A stretch of DNA of 64,000 nt, from contig JBLHNB010000014.1 of the NCBI GenBank assembly GCA_047621305.1, positions 13,068 through 77,067 on the forward strand, given 5' to 3'. Each line of letters opens with the position of its first letter. Position 1 is the first letter of the stretch. A program made the position numbers and the translations under genes. The notes beneath the pieces were generated by a model. The model did not search any database. It saw only the letters and a program-made list of their open reading frames with translations, and was not told where the DNA came from. The DNA is from Colwellia_A sp047621305. Its GTDB lineage: Bacteria > Pseudomonadota > Gammaproteobacteria > Enterobacterales > Alteromonadaceae. This document shows positions 7,614 to 16,513 of the stretch, in pieces.

Positions 7614-8438
7614 TTAATGCCAATGCACGGGATCAACTTTATAGTATTGTGCCAGTTGTTGATAAAGTATTGGATATTTAGAACTAAACTGTTTCGACTT
7701 TTCGAAAAACACTTCACTAGCCACCGCAAAAAACTCTGCCGGCTCCGTTGCTCCATAGTAACTAAATAAAGAAGGCTCGCCATGCTTTGCTTGTTGTTGA
7801 AGGATAGCAAATTGTTTGGCAAATACTTTTGACCAATCCTGATAACTTTGCCCACGACCTAATACTGGAGCTCCGTTGGCTCGACCATTTTCTTGATCCA
7901 ACTGATGGGCAAATTCATGTATAACAACATTTTGGCCATCATTGGTCACTTCAGCGCCATGTAATGTATCTTCCCATGATAAGACAATCTTACCCAAATC
8001 CCACGATTCTCCGAGTAAGGCTTGTTTTTGCGTATACGCTACGCCATCAATACCTTTGATCGTTTGGGCTTTAATAAAAGCGCGCGGATAAACCAGTATT
8101 GTTTGTAATTTAGGGTAGTAATCTGTTTTCCTATTGAGTAGTAACAAACACGCTTGCGTTGCTATCGTCACTTTAATTTCGTCAGTTATTTGTACACCAT
8201 TACAACCAACAAAGTCTTTTTCGACTAAAAAAACTTGTATGTGTTGTTTTAGTTGCAGCTGTAAGTCAGCTGGCATTTGCCTAAAATAAGGAATTCGCTG
8301 TTGAATGATCTTACGCCACTGTTTTTTAAAAGGTTGTTTTCTAATTTTATTGCGCTGATATTCACGATAATAAGGTTTTGCCACTAATATACTGATCAAC
8401 AGCGCACCAATTAACAAAGGTAAAAAAAGAGACAACAT
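7614..8438 (-). CDS. mtfA: MtfA-family zinc peptidase
   Basis: 274 aa. An N-terminal membrane segment (about 1-20) is followed by the MtfA/DUF980 domain. The zinc-peptidase motif is HEFAH (H174, E175, H178), with a likely third ligand E235 in the TEPAEFFAV helix. In E. coli MtfA is an aminopeptidase that interacts with the glucose-PTS repressor Mlc. The family is also called YeeI. Here it has an apparent membrane anchor and stands alone on the minus strand, downstream of and codirectional with the SMC-like operon with 291 bases between. The start ATG at 8438 begins with the hydrophobic segment. Confidence 0.9.
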   Translation of the reverse strand: MLSLFLPLLIGALLISILVAKPYYREYQRNKIRKQPFKKQWRKIIQQRIPYFRQMPADLQLQLKQHIQVFLVEKDFVGCNGVQITDEIKVTIATQACLLLLNRKTDYYPKLQTILVYPRAFIKAQTIKGIDGVAYTQKQALLGESWDLGKIVLSWEDTLHGAEVTNDGQNVVIHEFAHQLDQENGRANGAPVLGRGQSYQDWSKVFAKQFAILQQQAKHGEPSLFSYYGATEPAEFFAVASEVFFEKSKQFSSKYPILYQQLAQYYKVDPVHWH

Positions 8439-8729
8439 AGTGGACTTAACTCAGTAGGATTTAGTAAGAGATAGGTACTACGCAAGCAAAATTCAAGTTA
8501 GTAACATTTAAAAAATGTGAGTTTTTTATTTACTATAGCCTTTAGTTTATATACTTAAAGAGCGTTGTGCTGATCAAATTTATTGTGTCAATTGGTATCA
8601 TTTCTGTTGGTCTGTAAGTGCTTTTATTCATACCTTTCGTCGTTAAGTCCCTTAATTTATTAGTCTGTCGACATTTTACCGTCAAGATTTAACGTTTACT
8701 GTGAAAGGTATAGAGATCGACTTGTTTGA

Positions 8730-9749
8730 TTAAATTTCGAGTAACGTTAAGGCAATATTATGTCTGAGCATATGTTCTTGTTTGAGTGTTTTTTTGTGTA
8801 TTAATAAAGTACTAAACATACTGTGCCAACCCACATGTTTTTCTTCATGACTGTCATTAGCTTCAATGTCACCAGATAGTTTTATCATTTGCTGATTTAA
8901 ATAATGAATAGCAGCACTCTGCTTATACCATTCTTGTTCTTCACCGGATAAAGGCATGATGACTTCATCCGCATTTTTAATGGTTAACCAATAATCTGCG
9001 TTACTGGTCAGTGCAATTTCAATACCTTTAGGATCGAAATCACTAAAACAAATTAATGGCGTTTTTCCCTTAAAGCGACGGAAAAAATCATAACTGGTAT
9101 TGGTTGTTTGTTGGGGTTTAACGTCACCGCGATACAGCCACAAAGCTTGAGTTAAATCTATGTTATTACTTAGGCTCTCTGTACTTGTCGTATTCATACT
9201 TAAAATATTAGCATTGGAGTTTGTATTATTGACCGATGATAAATTAATCGCATTGAGATTAGCCATTACCGCAAGATTTTCAACAAGAACAATTGCCGAG
9301 TGTTCAACCGACGTTATCTCGTCTGCTTTTATATAGTGACCTAATGACGTTAATGGTGATATTTTATGGCAGCTTTGGTTAACGTTCAGTTCAGATAAAC
9401 TGTTAATCAATATAAACTCTTTACTCACCGCATAACTGTTATCTTTTTCGTTTCGACATTTTTTTGCAGTACTGAGTCGGTCTTCTTTCGTCGGATAAGG
9501 GTCTTGTCTTATATCAAGGCTAAGTGTACTTTGAATTTCTTCGCATAATGCTAAAATATTTTCAAGAGTAAATGATAACCATTGTTTGTTCATATCTAAC
9601 CGACCAAAATTATATTCGTCATACAATCTGGCTGCTAAAGCAGAATTTTTTATCTGACCGCCCTGCCGATTTTTTTGTATTTTATCTTGAGTAAAATTAT
9701 AAAGTTGTTTGTTCATTGTTGTCTGTTCATTGTTGTTTTCATTTTGCAT
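8730..9749 (-). CDS. TOPRIM-domain nuclease subunit, JetD/MksG-like
   Basis: 339 aa, last gene of the SMC-like operon. A TOPRIM layout is visible: glutamate E157 in IVLVENLAVM and the DxD pair D237/D239 in CFSDFDPKGIEI, with a LKQEHML helix near the C terminus. This matches the DUF2220 (JetD/MksG) nuclease that cuts plasmid DNA in Wadjet systems. Between the two acidic motifs lies an Asn/Ser-rich insertion (about 165-198). The ATG at 9749 touches its AAAGGA with no spacing. ATG at 9716 (M12) is an alternative, possibly coupled to a 9-codon leader ORF. An N-terminal DUF3322 domain is not obvious, so the assignment rests on the TOPRIM motifs and operon context. Confidence 0.75.
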   Translation of the reverse strand: MQNENNNEQTTMNKQLYNFTQDKIQKNRQGGQIKNSALAARLYDEYNFGRLDMNKQWLSFTLENILALCEEIQSTLSLDIRQDPYPTKEDRLSTAKKCRNEKDNSYAVSKEFILINSLSELNVNQSCHKISPLTSLGHYIKADEITSVEHSAIVLVENLAVMANLNAINLSSVNNTNSNANILSMNTTSTESLSNNIDLTQALWLYRGDVKPQQTTNTSYDFFRRFKGKTPLICFSDFDPKGIEIALTSNADYWLTIKNADEVIMPLSGEEQEWYKQSAAIHYLNQQMIKLSGDIEANDSHEEKHVGWHSMFSTLLIHKKTLKQEHMLRHNIALTLLEI

Positions 9750-9798
9750 TCCTTTGCGATGTATATTTTTACTTTTTTATAAATGATTATACACTGAC

Positions 9799-11049
9799 TT
9801 AAGCACTCGCTTTCAGTTCGATAACAACATCACTATAACGATAGTTATCAGTAGTACCAGTAACAGCAACGCCTTTCATTTTTATATTCAGTGCCTTTTG
9901 TTGTGCGCTCGTTAACTTGCAGTAGCAACTAAATACTAACTCTATCCAAGATTTTGGCGCAATGCTTTGTGATTGCTCAAGCCAAGTATTTTGAAACTCT
10001 TGGTAAAAACTTAATGCTGATACTGCGCAGTTATTTATGATCACGCGCTCGAACAATAATTCAGTTTGTTGTTCAAAGAAATCTTCTTCTGCGGCTATCT
10101 TTTCTATCGGTTTAAAAGATACATCGCTGGTTTCTCTAGCTTTGAGTGGCGTTACCACTGCTTGCTTACGTAATGACTGCACCAATAAAAGTAAAGGTTG
10201 TTCAATATCGGTTTGCTTGGTATCTACATAACTTCGCAGCGGCATTGCTGGTGAATATTTTAGCGTTTCTGGTAAGTCTGGTAATTCAAAGAGGTTTTCA
10301 TCAAGGTCAAATTCAGGGTGCTTACGTAAAAAACGCGCCATATTTCGCAATTGACTGGCCTGTTTTTCATCTCGACGTAAGCGAAATAAGCTAATACGCA
10401 TGTTATCAATAATTAAACGCAGCTTAGGCAGAATTTGATTATACCAGTAGACAAAACTTGATATTTTACGGGCAAACTCGTTTGGACACGCCCAATCTAA
10501 CCATTCGTAACAATCTTGTGGGTCAATTTGCTGTAGTTCATTGAGCAGTTTTTGCGCATGTGATAGATAACGTTCGTTTTGGCGGATTTTATTAGACAAG
10601 CTGTTAACGAAACCAAACTGACTAACAATGGCAAAATGCATGGTATCTAAATTATTGTTTAAACTATCTTTTGTTTCATAAAGTAAATCATCAAGTTGAT
10701 CTAAATAATATTCGGCATCTTCTTGTTCTTTCGCTAAGGTCGCTAATTGATAATCTTTGGCTACTTCATCAATCGCTTCAATTACTTTACCCATATCGGT
10801 AAGTTGTCGATAACTTGATTGTTTGCGCATTAGTCTATTTAACATGCGCTTAAGATCGGTAGTTACGCGATACTCACCAGGAGATTCATCTGGTCTGATC
10901 AAGCCTGATTTATGTAACAAACTGATGGTATTAGCATCTTGCTCGTCACTCGCTATCGAGCCAAAAACATAGGCACTGGCGAGTAAGTCATGGTATGCGC
11001 CAATTTGTCTGAGTAAGGTCGCAACTTGAGCAGAATCAAAACCAGCCAT
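9799..11049 (-). CDS. Kleisin-like subunit of the SMC complex (JetA/MksF-like)
   Basis: 416 aa, mainly helical, with no enzyme motif. The N terminus (FDSAQVATLLRQIGAYHDLLAS... then HKSGLIRPDESPGEYRVTTDLKRMLNRLM) looks like a winged-helix segment followed by long helices, as in kleisins of condensin-like complexes. Kleisins bridge the two SMC heads and bind the KITE dimer. Size and position between the KITE-like gene (76-base gap) and the TOPRIM gene (49-base gap) support JetA/MksF. The name is inferred from context rather than from a recognised motif; it could be a divergent member. Confidence 0.6.
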   Translation of the reverse strand: MAGFDSAQVATLLRQIGAYHDLLASAYVFGSIASDEQDANTISLLHKSGLIRPDESPGEYRVTTDLKRMLNRLMRKQSSYRQLTDMGKVIEAIDEVAKDYQLATLAKEQEDAEYYLDQLDDLLYETKDSLNNNLDTMHFAIVSQFGFVNSLSNKIRQNERYLSHAQKLLNELQQIDPQDCYEWLDWACPNEFARKISSFVYWYNQILPKLRLIIDNMRISLFRLRRDEKQASQLRNMARFLRKHPEFDLDENLFELPDLPETLKYSPAMPLRSYVDTKQTDIEQPLLLLVQSLRKQAVVTPLKARETSDVSFKPIEKIAAEEDFFEQQTELLFERVIINNCAVSALSFYQEFQNTWLEQSQSIAPKSWIELVFSCYCKLTSAQQKALNIKMKGVAVTGTTDNYRYSDVVIELKASA

Positions 11050-11125
11050 TAATCTTCACCACTAAAAATGTTATTAATGCTTTTTATTAGCACTTTGTTA
11101 TCAGAACTTACCATTAGATAGGCCA

Positions 11126-11749
11126 TTAAAAGAGTAACTCATCTTGTTGGCTTTTTTCTTGCTCAGGTAAACTGACTAACTCAGCATCGTTTAAAAATTC
11201 AATGAGTAAGTAAATTAAGTCAAAACGTGCCGTAGCATAATATCTACTGCTACCTGCATTTTTACGAACAAAGTAATGCATTTCTTCAAGCTTTTGAAAT
11301 ACCATAACCAATTGTTCGCGTGTTTCTGTCTTATTCGTTTTAAAAGGTTTTATCGAGGTTAATCGACGTAATTGTTCACTTAGGGTTTGATCATGCTCAA
11401 AGGGTTCAAATAACTCATTGATATTAAGTATTGATTTAGCGCGAATGGGTAAATCAGCTTGCGTGGCCGTTAACAGTAGATCTAGAAACTCAACTAAAGG
11501 TCTAAAGGTATTACGCATTTCACTAAATAAAATACTTAGCTCATGATGATTACTTTCATCCACTTGATTAAAGGTACAATAATAAGCATCGGCGCTCTCA
11601 AGATAGGTAAGTTTTCTATCTAAATTAGCGAGAAAATCATTCACCTTATCGTTATGACTTTCCGCTTTTAAGTACAAATATTCGGCTTCATAAGCCGTTT
11701 GACAAATAACAGTGCCACAAAGTAGCTTTTGAATACTTTGTTTAAACAT
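11126..11749 (-). CDS. KITE-like subunit of the SMC complex (JetB/MksE-like)
   Basis: 207 aa. Helical N terminus, then QLRRLTSIKPFKTNKTETREQLV...VFQKLEEMHYFVRKN...YYATARFDLIYLLIEFL, which looks like the tandem winged-helix arrangement of MksE/JetB (DUF4194-like) proteins. KITE dimers bind the kleisin near the SMC heads and contact DNA. The start overlaps the end of the SMC gene by 8 bases, so the two are translationally coupled. No catalytic motif is expected or seen. Assigned from length, fold-like pattern and neighbours. Confidence 0.6.
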   Translation of the reverse strand: MFKQSIQKLLCGTVICQTAYEAEYLYLKAESHNDKVNDFLANLDRKLTYLESADAYYCTFNQVDESNHHELSILFSEMRNTFRPLVEFLDLLLTATQADLPIRAKSILNINELFEPFEHDQTLSEQLRRLTSIKPFKTNKTETREQLVMVFQKLEEMHYFVRKNAGSSRYYATARFDLIYLLIEFLNDAELVSLPEQEKSQQDELLF

Positions 11750-14700
11750 GAGTTGACTCCCCTACTGTCTCATTTTCAGGATCTGGTTCTTGGTTTTCCC
11801 CTGGGTTTTGTTCTGGCTCTGGTGGAGTCATGTTTGCTGTTTTATTACGCTGCGCTAACAACTCATCTAATCGAGATTGTGGAATATCTGCATGATAAAT
11901 TTTATTGTCTTTTAATTTATAGTGACGGTTATATAAGGATAGAATATGGCGATCTGTTGATGGAGAAGCAGATAACATGCTGATATGGTTGTCATTAAAC
12001 ATTTTTAATAAGAGATCAATGTTTTCAGCGGCTAGTTCACCTAATTCGTCTACCGGTAAAATTATTTGGCTAGCGTGTTTGCTGTCACCACGTAACATGG
12101 CTAACAAACCGGCAAATAAAGACAACATAGCTAAATAGGATAAACCTGTAGAGCTTACTTTTTTAAGTTGCTTGGCATTACGCGCATGTTTTATCTGCCC
12201 TTTTTCGACAATGGTAAATTCTAAATCAAATAAATTATTATGGGCTAAGACAAAACCTTCATTGGGTAAATAACTCGCTAATTTTTGCATGGCGAATACT
12301 AAATCATCCGGTACTTCGCCAAGGCCATCACGTAATTGATCTTTATAAAGTTCAAAAACTTCGGCAAATTTTTGCAATGGTCCCCAATAGTCTAGCTCTT
12401 CTTGCTTCATTACCGTGGTAACATTGATATCAGCTAAGGCTTCAAAATGCGCTAATGCAGTCACTTTGGTTGATAACAATTTACCAATGCGTTTTATATT
12501 ACGACCAAAGTTTTCGATATGCTGATAAAATTCGTTGATCATGGTGGCATTGACCGTCACCAATTGATAAGTACTTTGCTGTTTTTGGTCGGCGCTGTTT
12601 AATAACTCACTAATAGGCTCTCGATATTTAAACAGTGCTTTCGCGCCAGAGTAGTTATCGTTGTCGTGTAATAGTTTTTGCCAGTTTTCAAAAAGCTCAC
12701 TGCCCGAGTGATCTTTTCTAAAGCGTTCACTAAAGGTATTTAGCTGACTTGCTAATCGTTTTTCAATGGTTTTAAACTGCTGGTGATAATCATCGAAAAA
12801 ATTAACGGTTAAATCTGCTTGGTTTGCTGGCTCTTGTTCACAAAACTCACTGTTAATCGCTGACATTTCGCATAAGCGTTTATTATCATTGAGTTGCACT
12901 AATAAATCATCAGTAGCTTGTTTTTCTAGATTGTTTTTTCGAATTAACTGTTTTAGATCGTTAATTTTAGTTGATAACTCAATACGACTATCTTCATAAT
13001 TTGTTTCGATATTACGTTTGATAATTTTTCTGTTTTGATTTTCTTCAGCTAGCGCATCACGATGACAATAACGCTCATTCATAAAGCTGTTATAGTCACG
13101 CGCCTTTTGAGAAAACACGGAACATTGTTGTAAGTCTTTCTCTAAAGTCACTCGCTTGGCAAAACGTTTGTCTACTTCGCCTTCAGGATCAAGTTTTTCA
13201 ATATCAATAGCTTGCTGTTTTTTAAGATCAGTTAAACGTTGTTTGGTATTATTTATCAGGGTTGAGAGTTGCACAGACAGTAGCATTAACTGATTATCTC
13301 GATCACTTTCAACTACCATACTTTTTTCTAACTTATCGTTAGTGAGTTCATGTAATTGCTCTGATTTATTTTCTTCAAAGTTAAGCTGCTTTTTATCAAG
13401 CGCTTTTATTTGTTGAGTGAACGTTTGTAGTTGCGCTTCTATCGTTTGGCGATGGGCTTTTATGGCGAGCTGTTTTTTTACTACTAAGCTTTCTTGCTGC
13501 GTTTTCAATTGCCCTAACGTTAGCTGCTGCTGATTCAAGCTTTGTGCTTGTTCAGTTACCGTGATTTTTAACTGGCTAATTTCTTTGGCAATAAATTTTA
13601 ACTGCTCATCAAGCTGCGAAATTTTATCTGTTTGCGTTTGTAGCTTAGTTTCAATGACTTGGCGCTTTTCTCGCAATTGTACTTCGTCTAAAAATAATGA
13701 ATCGTCACAAGGCAATTGCGTTAAATCTATCGACAAACCATAAAGACTTGCTGGTGTTTTATTACTGTCATTGTCATCATTATTGCTGCTTGCTAACCAC
13801 TGCGGATTTAAATCACTACGCGATAATTGTTCAGTTGTAAGCAAACGACCAATAGTGTCTTGCCAATTAGCGGCTTGAGGTTCATTAATAAGATAATGGT
13901 GCAAAGAGCCGACTTGCGGCAGCAATTGTAATTCAACCCGGTGATAATCTTGTTTCAACTGTTCAAGGTAACGATTTATTTCACCACGCTGGCTCAGTTG
14001 CTGATTTTGCCGTTTCTCTAATTGATATTGCTGCTTTTGTAATTCAGCGGCCTGTTGTACTAACTGATTAGTATTTTGCTGAGCATGCGTTAACGCCTGA
14101 ATGTTCGCTTCTATATCCGCAGTTAATTCCTGCGGAATTATGGGCTGGGTAAGTTGGTGGTTAGCCGTATCTAATTGATATTGTATTATTTGCTGATCTT
14201 TTTGCAGTTTAAGCTCTTCTTTATGCAATTGGGCATTAAGCGCGTGCTCTTGCTGATGAAATACTTCATTAATATGTGATAATTTTTCATTAGACTCGGT
14301 AGCAATTAGTGCAGATTTTTCTTTATTACTGTTGATGCCTTTAAGCTTTTCTACTTCCATTTGCTGAATAAGCTTATCAAACTTCTGCCCTATTTTACTG
14401 ATATTACCTTCAAAGGCATCAATAATGGCGATCACTTCATTTAGTTCTGCTTGAATTTGTGGCGCTTGCTCAGCTTTAATTTGATAACTACTGGCGTCAT
14501 CATCATCAAAATTAAGTTTATCTTCGTCGAGTAGATCGATTTTACTTAAATCAGCTTCAATTTTAGCAATGAGGTCAAATAAGGCTTTTTGATATTGTTC
14601 TGTGATTGTTACTAATTCACTGTCGAGTTTGTTACGTGTTTCAATACTGCTTTTTTTAAGCTCATCTCTTGCTTGCTGTTTTATTTCAAGACGTGCTTGA

Positions 14701-15572
14701 TGCGCGATTATTTCAGCGTGAAGGTGTTGTAGCTTATTGACTAAGCTAGCAAAGGCACTGAAGTCGTGTTGCCAAACAGAAATTTTATCCGCGACTTTTT
14801 TAATGGCGCGACTGGCCTGAATATCAGCAAGCCAGTTGGTAATATCGGCTTTATTTAAACTGAGCTGTTCTTTTTCGTCATTGATATCACGAGCAAGATG
14901 ATCGCTGGCAATAGCGACCAACATACGTTTAACGGCTTCAAAATCTAGATTTTTTTCAATGGTGCCGTTAATTACTTTATCAATATGTGGACAAGCTTGC
15001 TCACTAAACGAGAAACGGTTTTGTAGTATTCTAATTTCTTTGTGTTTACGACCACTGCGTAAATTTTGAATAACTTGACGGTATTTATCTATACCTAAAA
15101 ATTTTGAGCTTTCTTTACCTATATTACGATAATTTTTTTCTATTTCGTTAATGGTAAAAGGTTTAGCTTTATTACCTGTAGTACCTGTAGTACCCGTGGC
15201 ACTGGTGGCACTGGTAATAAAATGCTGACTGTCGTAAGCGCCGTCAATAAATTTAAAATGCACACCTCGACCATCACTGGTGGCTAATACTTGGCATATT
15301 TGCCCGAAGGGTCTGGCGTATTCATATACTAAAATGCTGGATTCGCGCGGTAAATAAAAGTCGGCAAAGTTTTTGGCTTGATCAACCTTGCTCACAATAT
15401 CGCTCGGTCGCATGCCATAAAAGAGCGGTAACAAACGCATTAACGAGGTTTTACCCGCGCCGTTTGTCCCTTCAAGTTGAGTGTGGCCAGTTAAATCAAG
15501 TTCATTTACTTGTCCTTGCCAAAAACTGTCGATAATAATAATGCGCAGCAGCGAATAGCCATATTCTGCCAT
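11742..15572 (-). CDS. SMC-like ATPase (JetC/MksB-like)
   Basis: 1276 aa. Walker A is GTNGAGKTS (35-43, K41) close to the N terminus. A long coiled-coil middle, rich in Gln/Glu/Leu, spans most of the protein. The C-terminal head carries an ABC signature SSTGLSYL (about 1140-1147) and Walker B IILPVDELGEL (D1175, E1176). A proline/acid-rich tail of ~25 residues follows. This is the MukB/MksB/JetC class of loop-extruding ATPases. A microsatellite-like stretch near residues 123-132 (TSATSATGTTGTTG, around 15176-15208) interrupts the N-terminal head. The ATG at 15572 has AAGG 7 bases upstream. The gene lies only 38 bases after an M23 peptidase gene, with no terminator between. Confidence 0.85.
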   Translation of the reverse strand: MAEYGYSLLRIIIIDSFWQGQVNELDLTGHTQLEGTNGAGKTSLMRLLPLFYGMRPSDIVSKVDQAKNFADFYLPRESSILVYEYARPFGQICQVLATSDGRGVHFKFIDGAYDSQHFITSATSATGTTGTTGNKAKPFTINEIEKNYRNIGKESSKFLGIDKYRQVIQNLRSGRKHKEIRILQNRFSFSEQACPHIDKVINGTIEKNLDFEAVKRMLVAIASDHLARDINDEKEQLSLNKADITNWLADIQASRAIKKVADKISVWQHDFSAFASLVNKLQHLHAEIIAHQARLEIKQQARDELKKSSIETRNKLDSELVTITEQYQKALFDLIAKIEADLSKIDLLDEDKLNFDDDDASSYQIKAEQAPQIQAELNEVIAIIDAFEGNISKIGQKFDKLIQQMEVEKLKGINSNKEKSALIATESNEKLSHINEVFHQQEHALNAQLHKEELKLQKDQQIIQYQLDTANHQLTQPIIPQELTADIEANIQALTHAQQNTNQLVQQAAELQKQQYQLEKRQNQQLSQRGEINRYLEQLKQDYHRVELQLLPQVGSLHHYLINEPQAANWQDTIGRLLTTEQLSRSDLNPQWLASSNNDDNDSNKTPASLYGLSIDLTQLPCDDSLFLDEVQLREKRQVIETKLQTQTDKISQLDEQLKFIAKEISQLKITVTEQAQSLNQQQLTLGQLKTQQESLVVKKQLAIKAHRQTIEAQLQTFTQQIKALDKKQLNFEENKSEQLHELTNDKLEKSMVVESDRDNQLMLLSVQLSTLINNTKQRLTDLKKQQAIDIEKLDPEGEVDKRFAKRVTLEKDLQQCSVFSQKARDYNSFMNERYCHRDALAEENQNRKIIKRNIETNYEDSRIELSTKINDLKQLIRKNNLEKQATDDLLVQLNDNKRLCEMSAINSEFCEQEPANQADLTVNFFDDYHQQFKTIEKRLASQLNTFSERFRKDHSGSELFENWQKLLHDNDNYSGAKALFKYREPISELLNSADQKQQSTYQLVTVNATMINEFYQHIENFGRNIKRIGKLLSTKVTALAHFEALADINVTTVMKQEELDYWGPLQKFAEVFELYKDQLRDGLGEVPDDLVFAMQKLASYLPNEGFVLAHNNLFDLEFTIVEKGQIKHARNAKQLKKVSSTGLSYLAMLSLFAGLLAMLRGDSKHASQIILPVDELGELAAENIDLLLKMFNDNHISMLSASPSTDRHILSLYNRHYKLKDNKIYHADIPQSRLDELLAQRNKTANMTPPEPEQNPGENQEPDPENETVGESTHV

Positions 15573-15610
15573 AATGTGACCTTAGGAGAGTGTAGTGATG
15601 TTAACTAACA

Positions 15611-16513
15611 TTAATGAAGAGGGTTTATTTTTAGCACAAGCGCTGGATCGATTTTTACATTGAACCAGTTAATACGCCAGTCTAAATGAGGACCAGTTGC
15701 CCTGCCGCTTTTGCCAACGGCGGCGACTACCTGCCCTTGACTAACCTTATCACCTTGTTTTACATAGGAATTACTTAGATGTAAAAAAGTAGAGCTGACG
15801 CCCTGGCCATGATCAATAATCATGGTTCCGCCGGAGTAAAACATATCAGGTACCCAAAGTAAGACTGTACCCGATGCTGGAGCCTTTACCGGATCGCCCG
15901 TTTTACCTGCGTAGTCTAAACCAAAGTGTGGACGTTTTGGCACACCATTATAGACACGCTGACTGCCATAAACACCGGTGATTGTACCTTCAATTGGTGC
16001 GATAAAACCTTGGGCAAAGTAATTAAGTGAACTTGAAACTTTACGTGCTGTTTTAATCTTTTTATTATCTGCTTGTGATCTAGATACCGCTTTAGGATTG
16101 GGCTGCATGATGCTTTTTTTAATGCCTTCAATACGCTGGATATTATAACTGCGTTTTTCAGGCGTTAATGTTTTCTCTACCCGATCACCATTAAGTGAGG
16201 TGATCACGAGTTGATAGCTTTGTTGGTCATCACGAGAAAAACCAAAAGTGAAATCACCGCTGTTTGAAACAGTGATATTTTTACCATTTAACGTGACGGT
16301 ATTTTGTGGCAGTGTTTTACCTACCATTAATCCGCCTTGCTTAACTTCACCAGTTAACGCTATTTTTTCTTGCGCTGCCGATGCTTGAGAGCTAACAGCA
16401 AAACTCGTTACCAGCGCTAAAGCTATTAAGCTTTTTGTTAAGGTATGAGTTAAACTTTTACTTAAGGTATGACCTAAAGGGTGAGATAAAGCACGCGATA
16501 AAGAGTTACGCAT
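15611..16513 (-). CDS. M23-family peptidoglycan metallopeptidase (LytM domain)
   Basis: 300 aa from the ATG at 16513 (an upstream in-frame ATG would lie inside the preceding gene). N-terminal Sec signal (hydrophobic KSLIALALVTSFAVSSQASA), a beta-rich middle domain, and a C-terminal LytM domain. Metal-site motifs: HFGLDYAG (HxxxD) and STFLHLSN. The last motif reads GPHLDWRINW, so the second His of the usual HxH is Asp. M23 enzymes cut peptide cross-links in murein, or act as inactive amidase activators. It overlaps the QueD-like gene by 8 bases and is followed 38 bases later by the SMC gene. Confidence 0.85.
   Translation of the reverse strand: MRNSLSRALSHPLGHTLSKSLTHTLTKSLIALALVTSFAVSSQASAAQEKIALTGEVKQGGLMVGKTLPQNTVTLNGKNITVSNSGDFTFGFSRDDQQSYQLVITSLNGDRVEKTLTPEKRSYNIQRIEGIKKSIMQPNPKAVSRSQADNKKIKTARKVSSSLNYFAQGFIAPIEGTITGVYGSQRVYNGVPKRPHFGLDYAGKTGDPVKAPASGTVLLWVPDMFYSGGTMIIDHGQGVSSTFLHLSNSYVKQGDKVSQGQVVAAVGKSGRATGPHLDWRINWFNVKIDPALVLKINPLH

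Noticed and set aside
8585..8598. TCAATTGGTAT near 8585 as the end of another MITE-like copy
   Set aside because: Only one terminal repeat is present; no partner end or central block was found within 160 bases.
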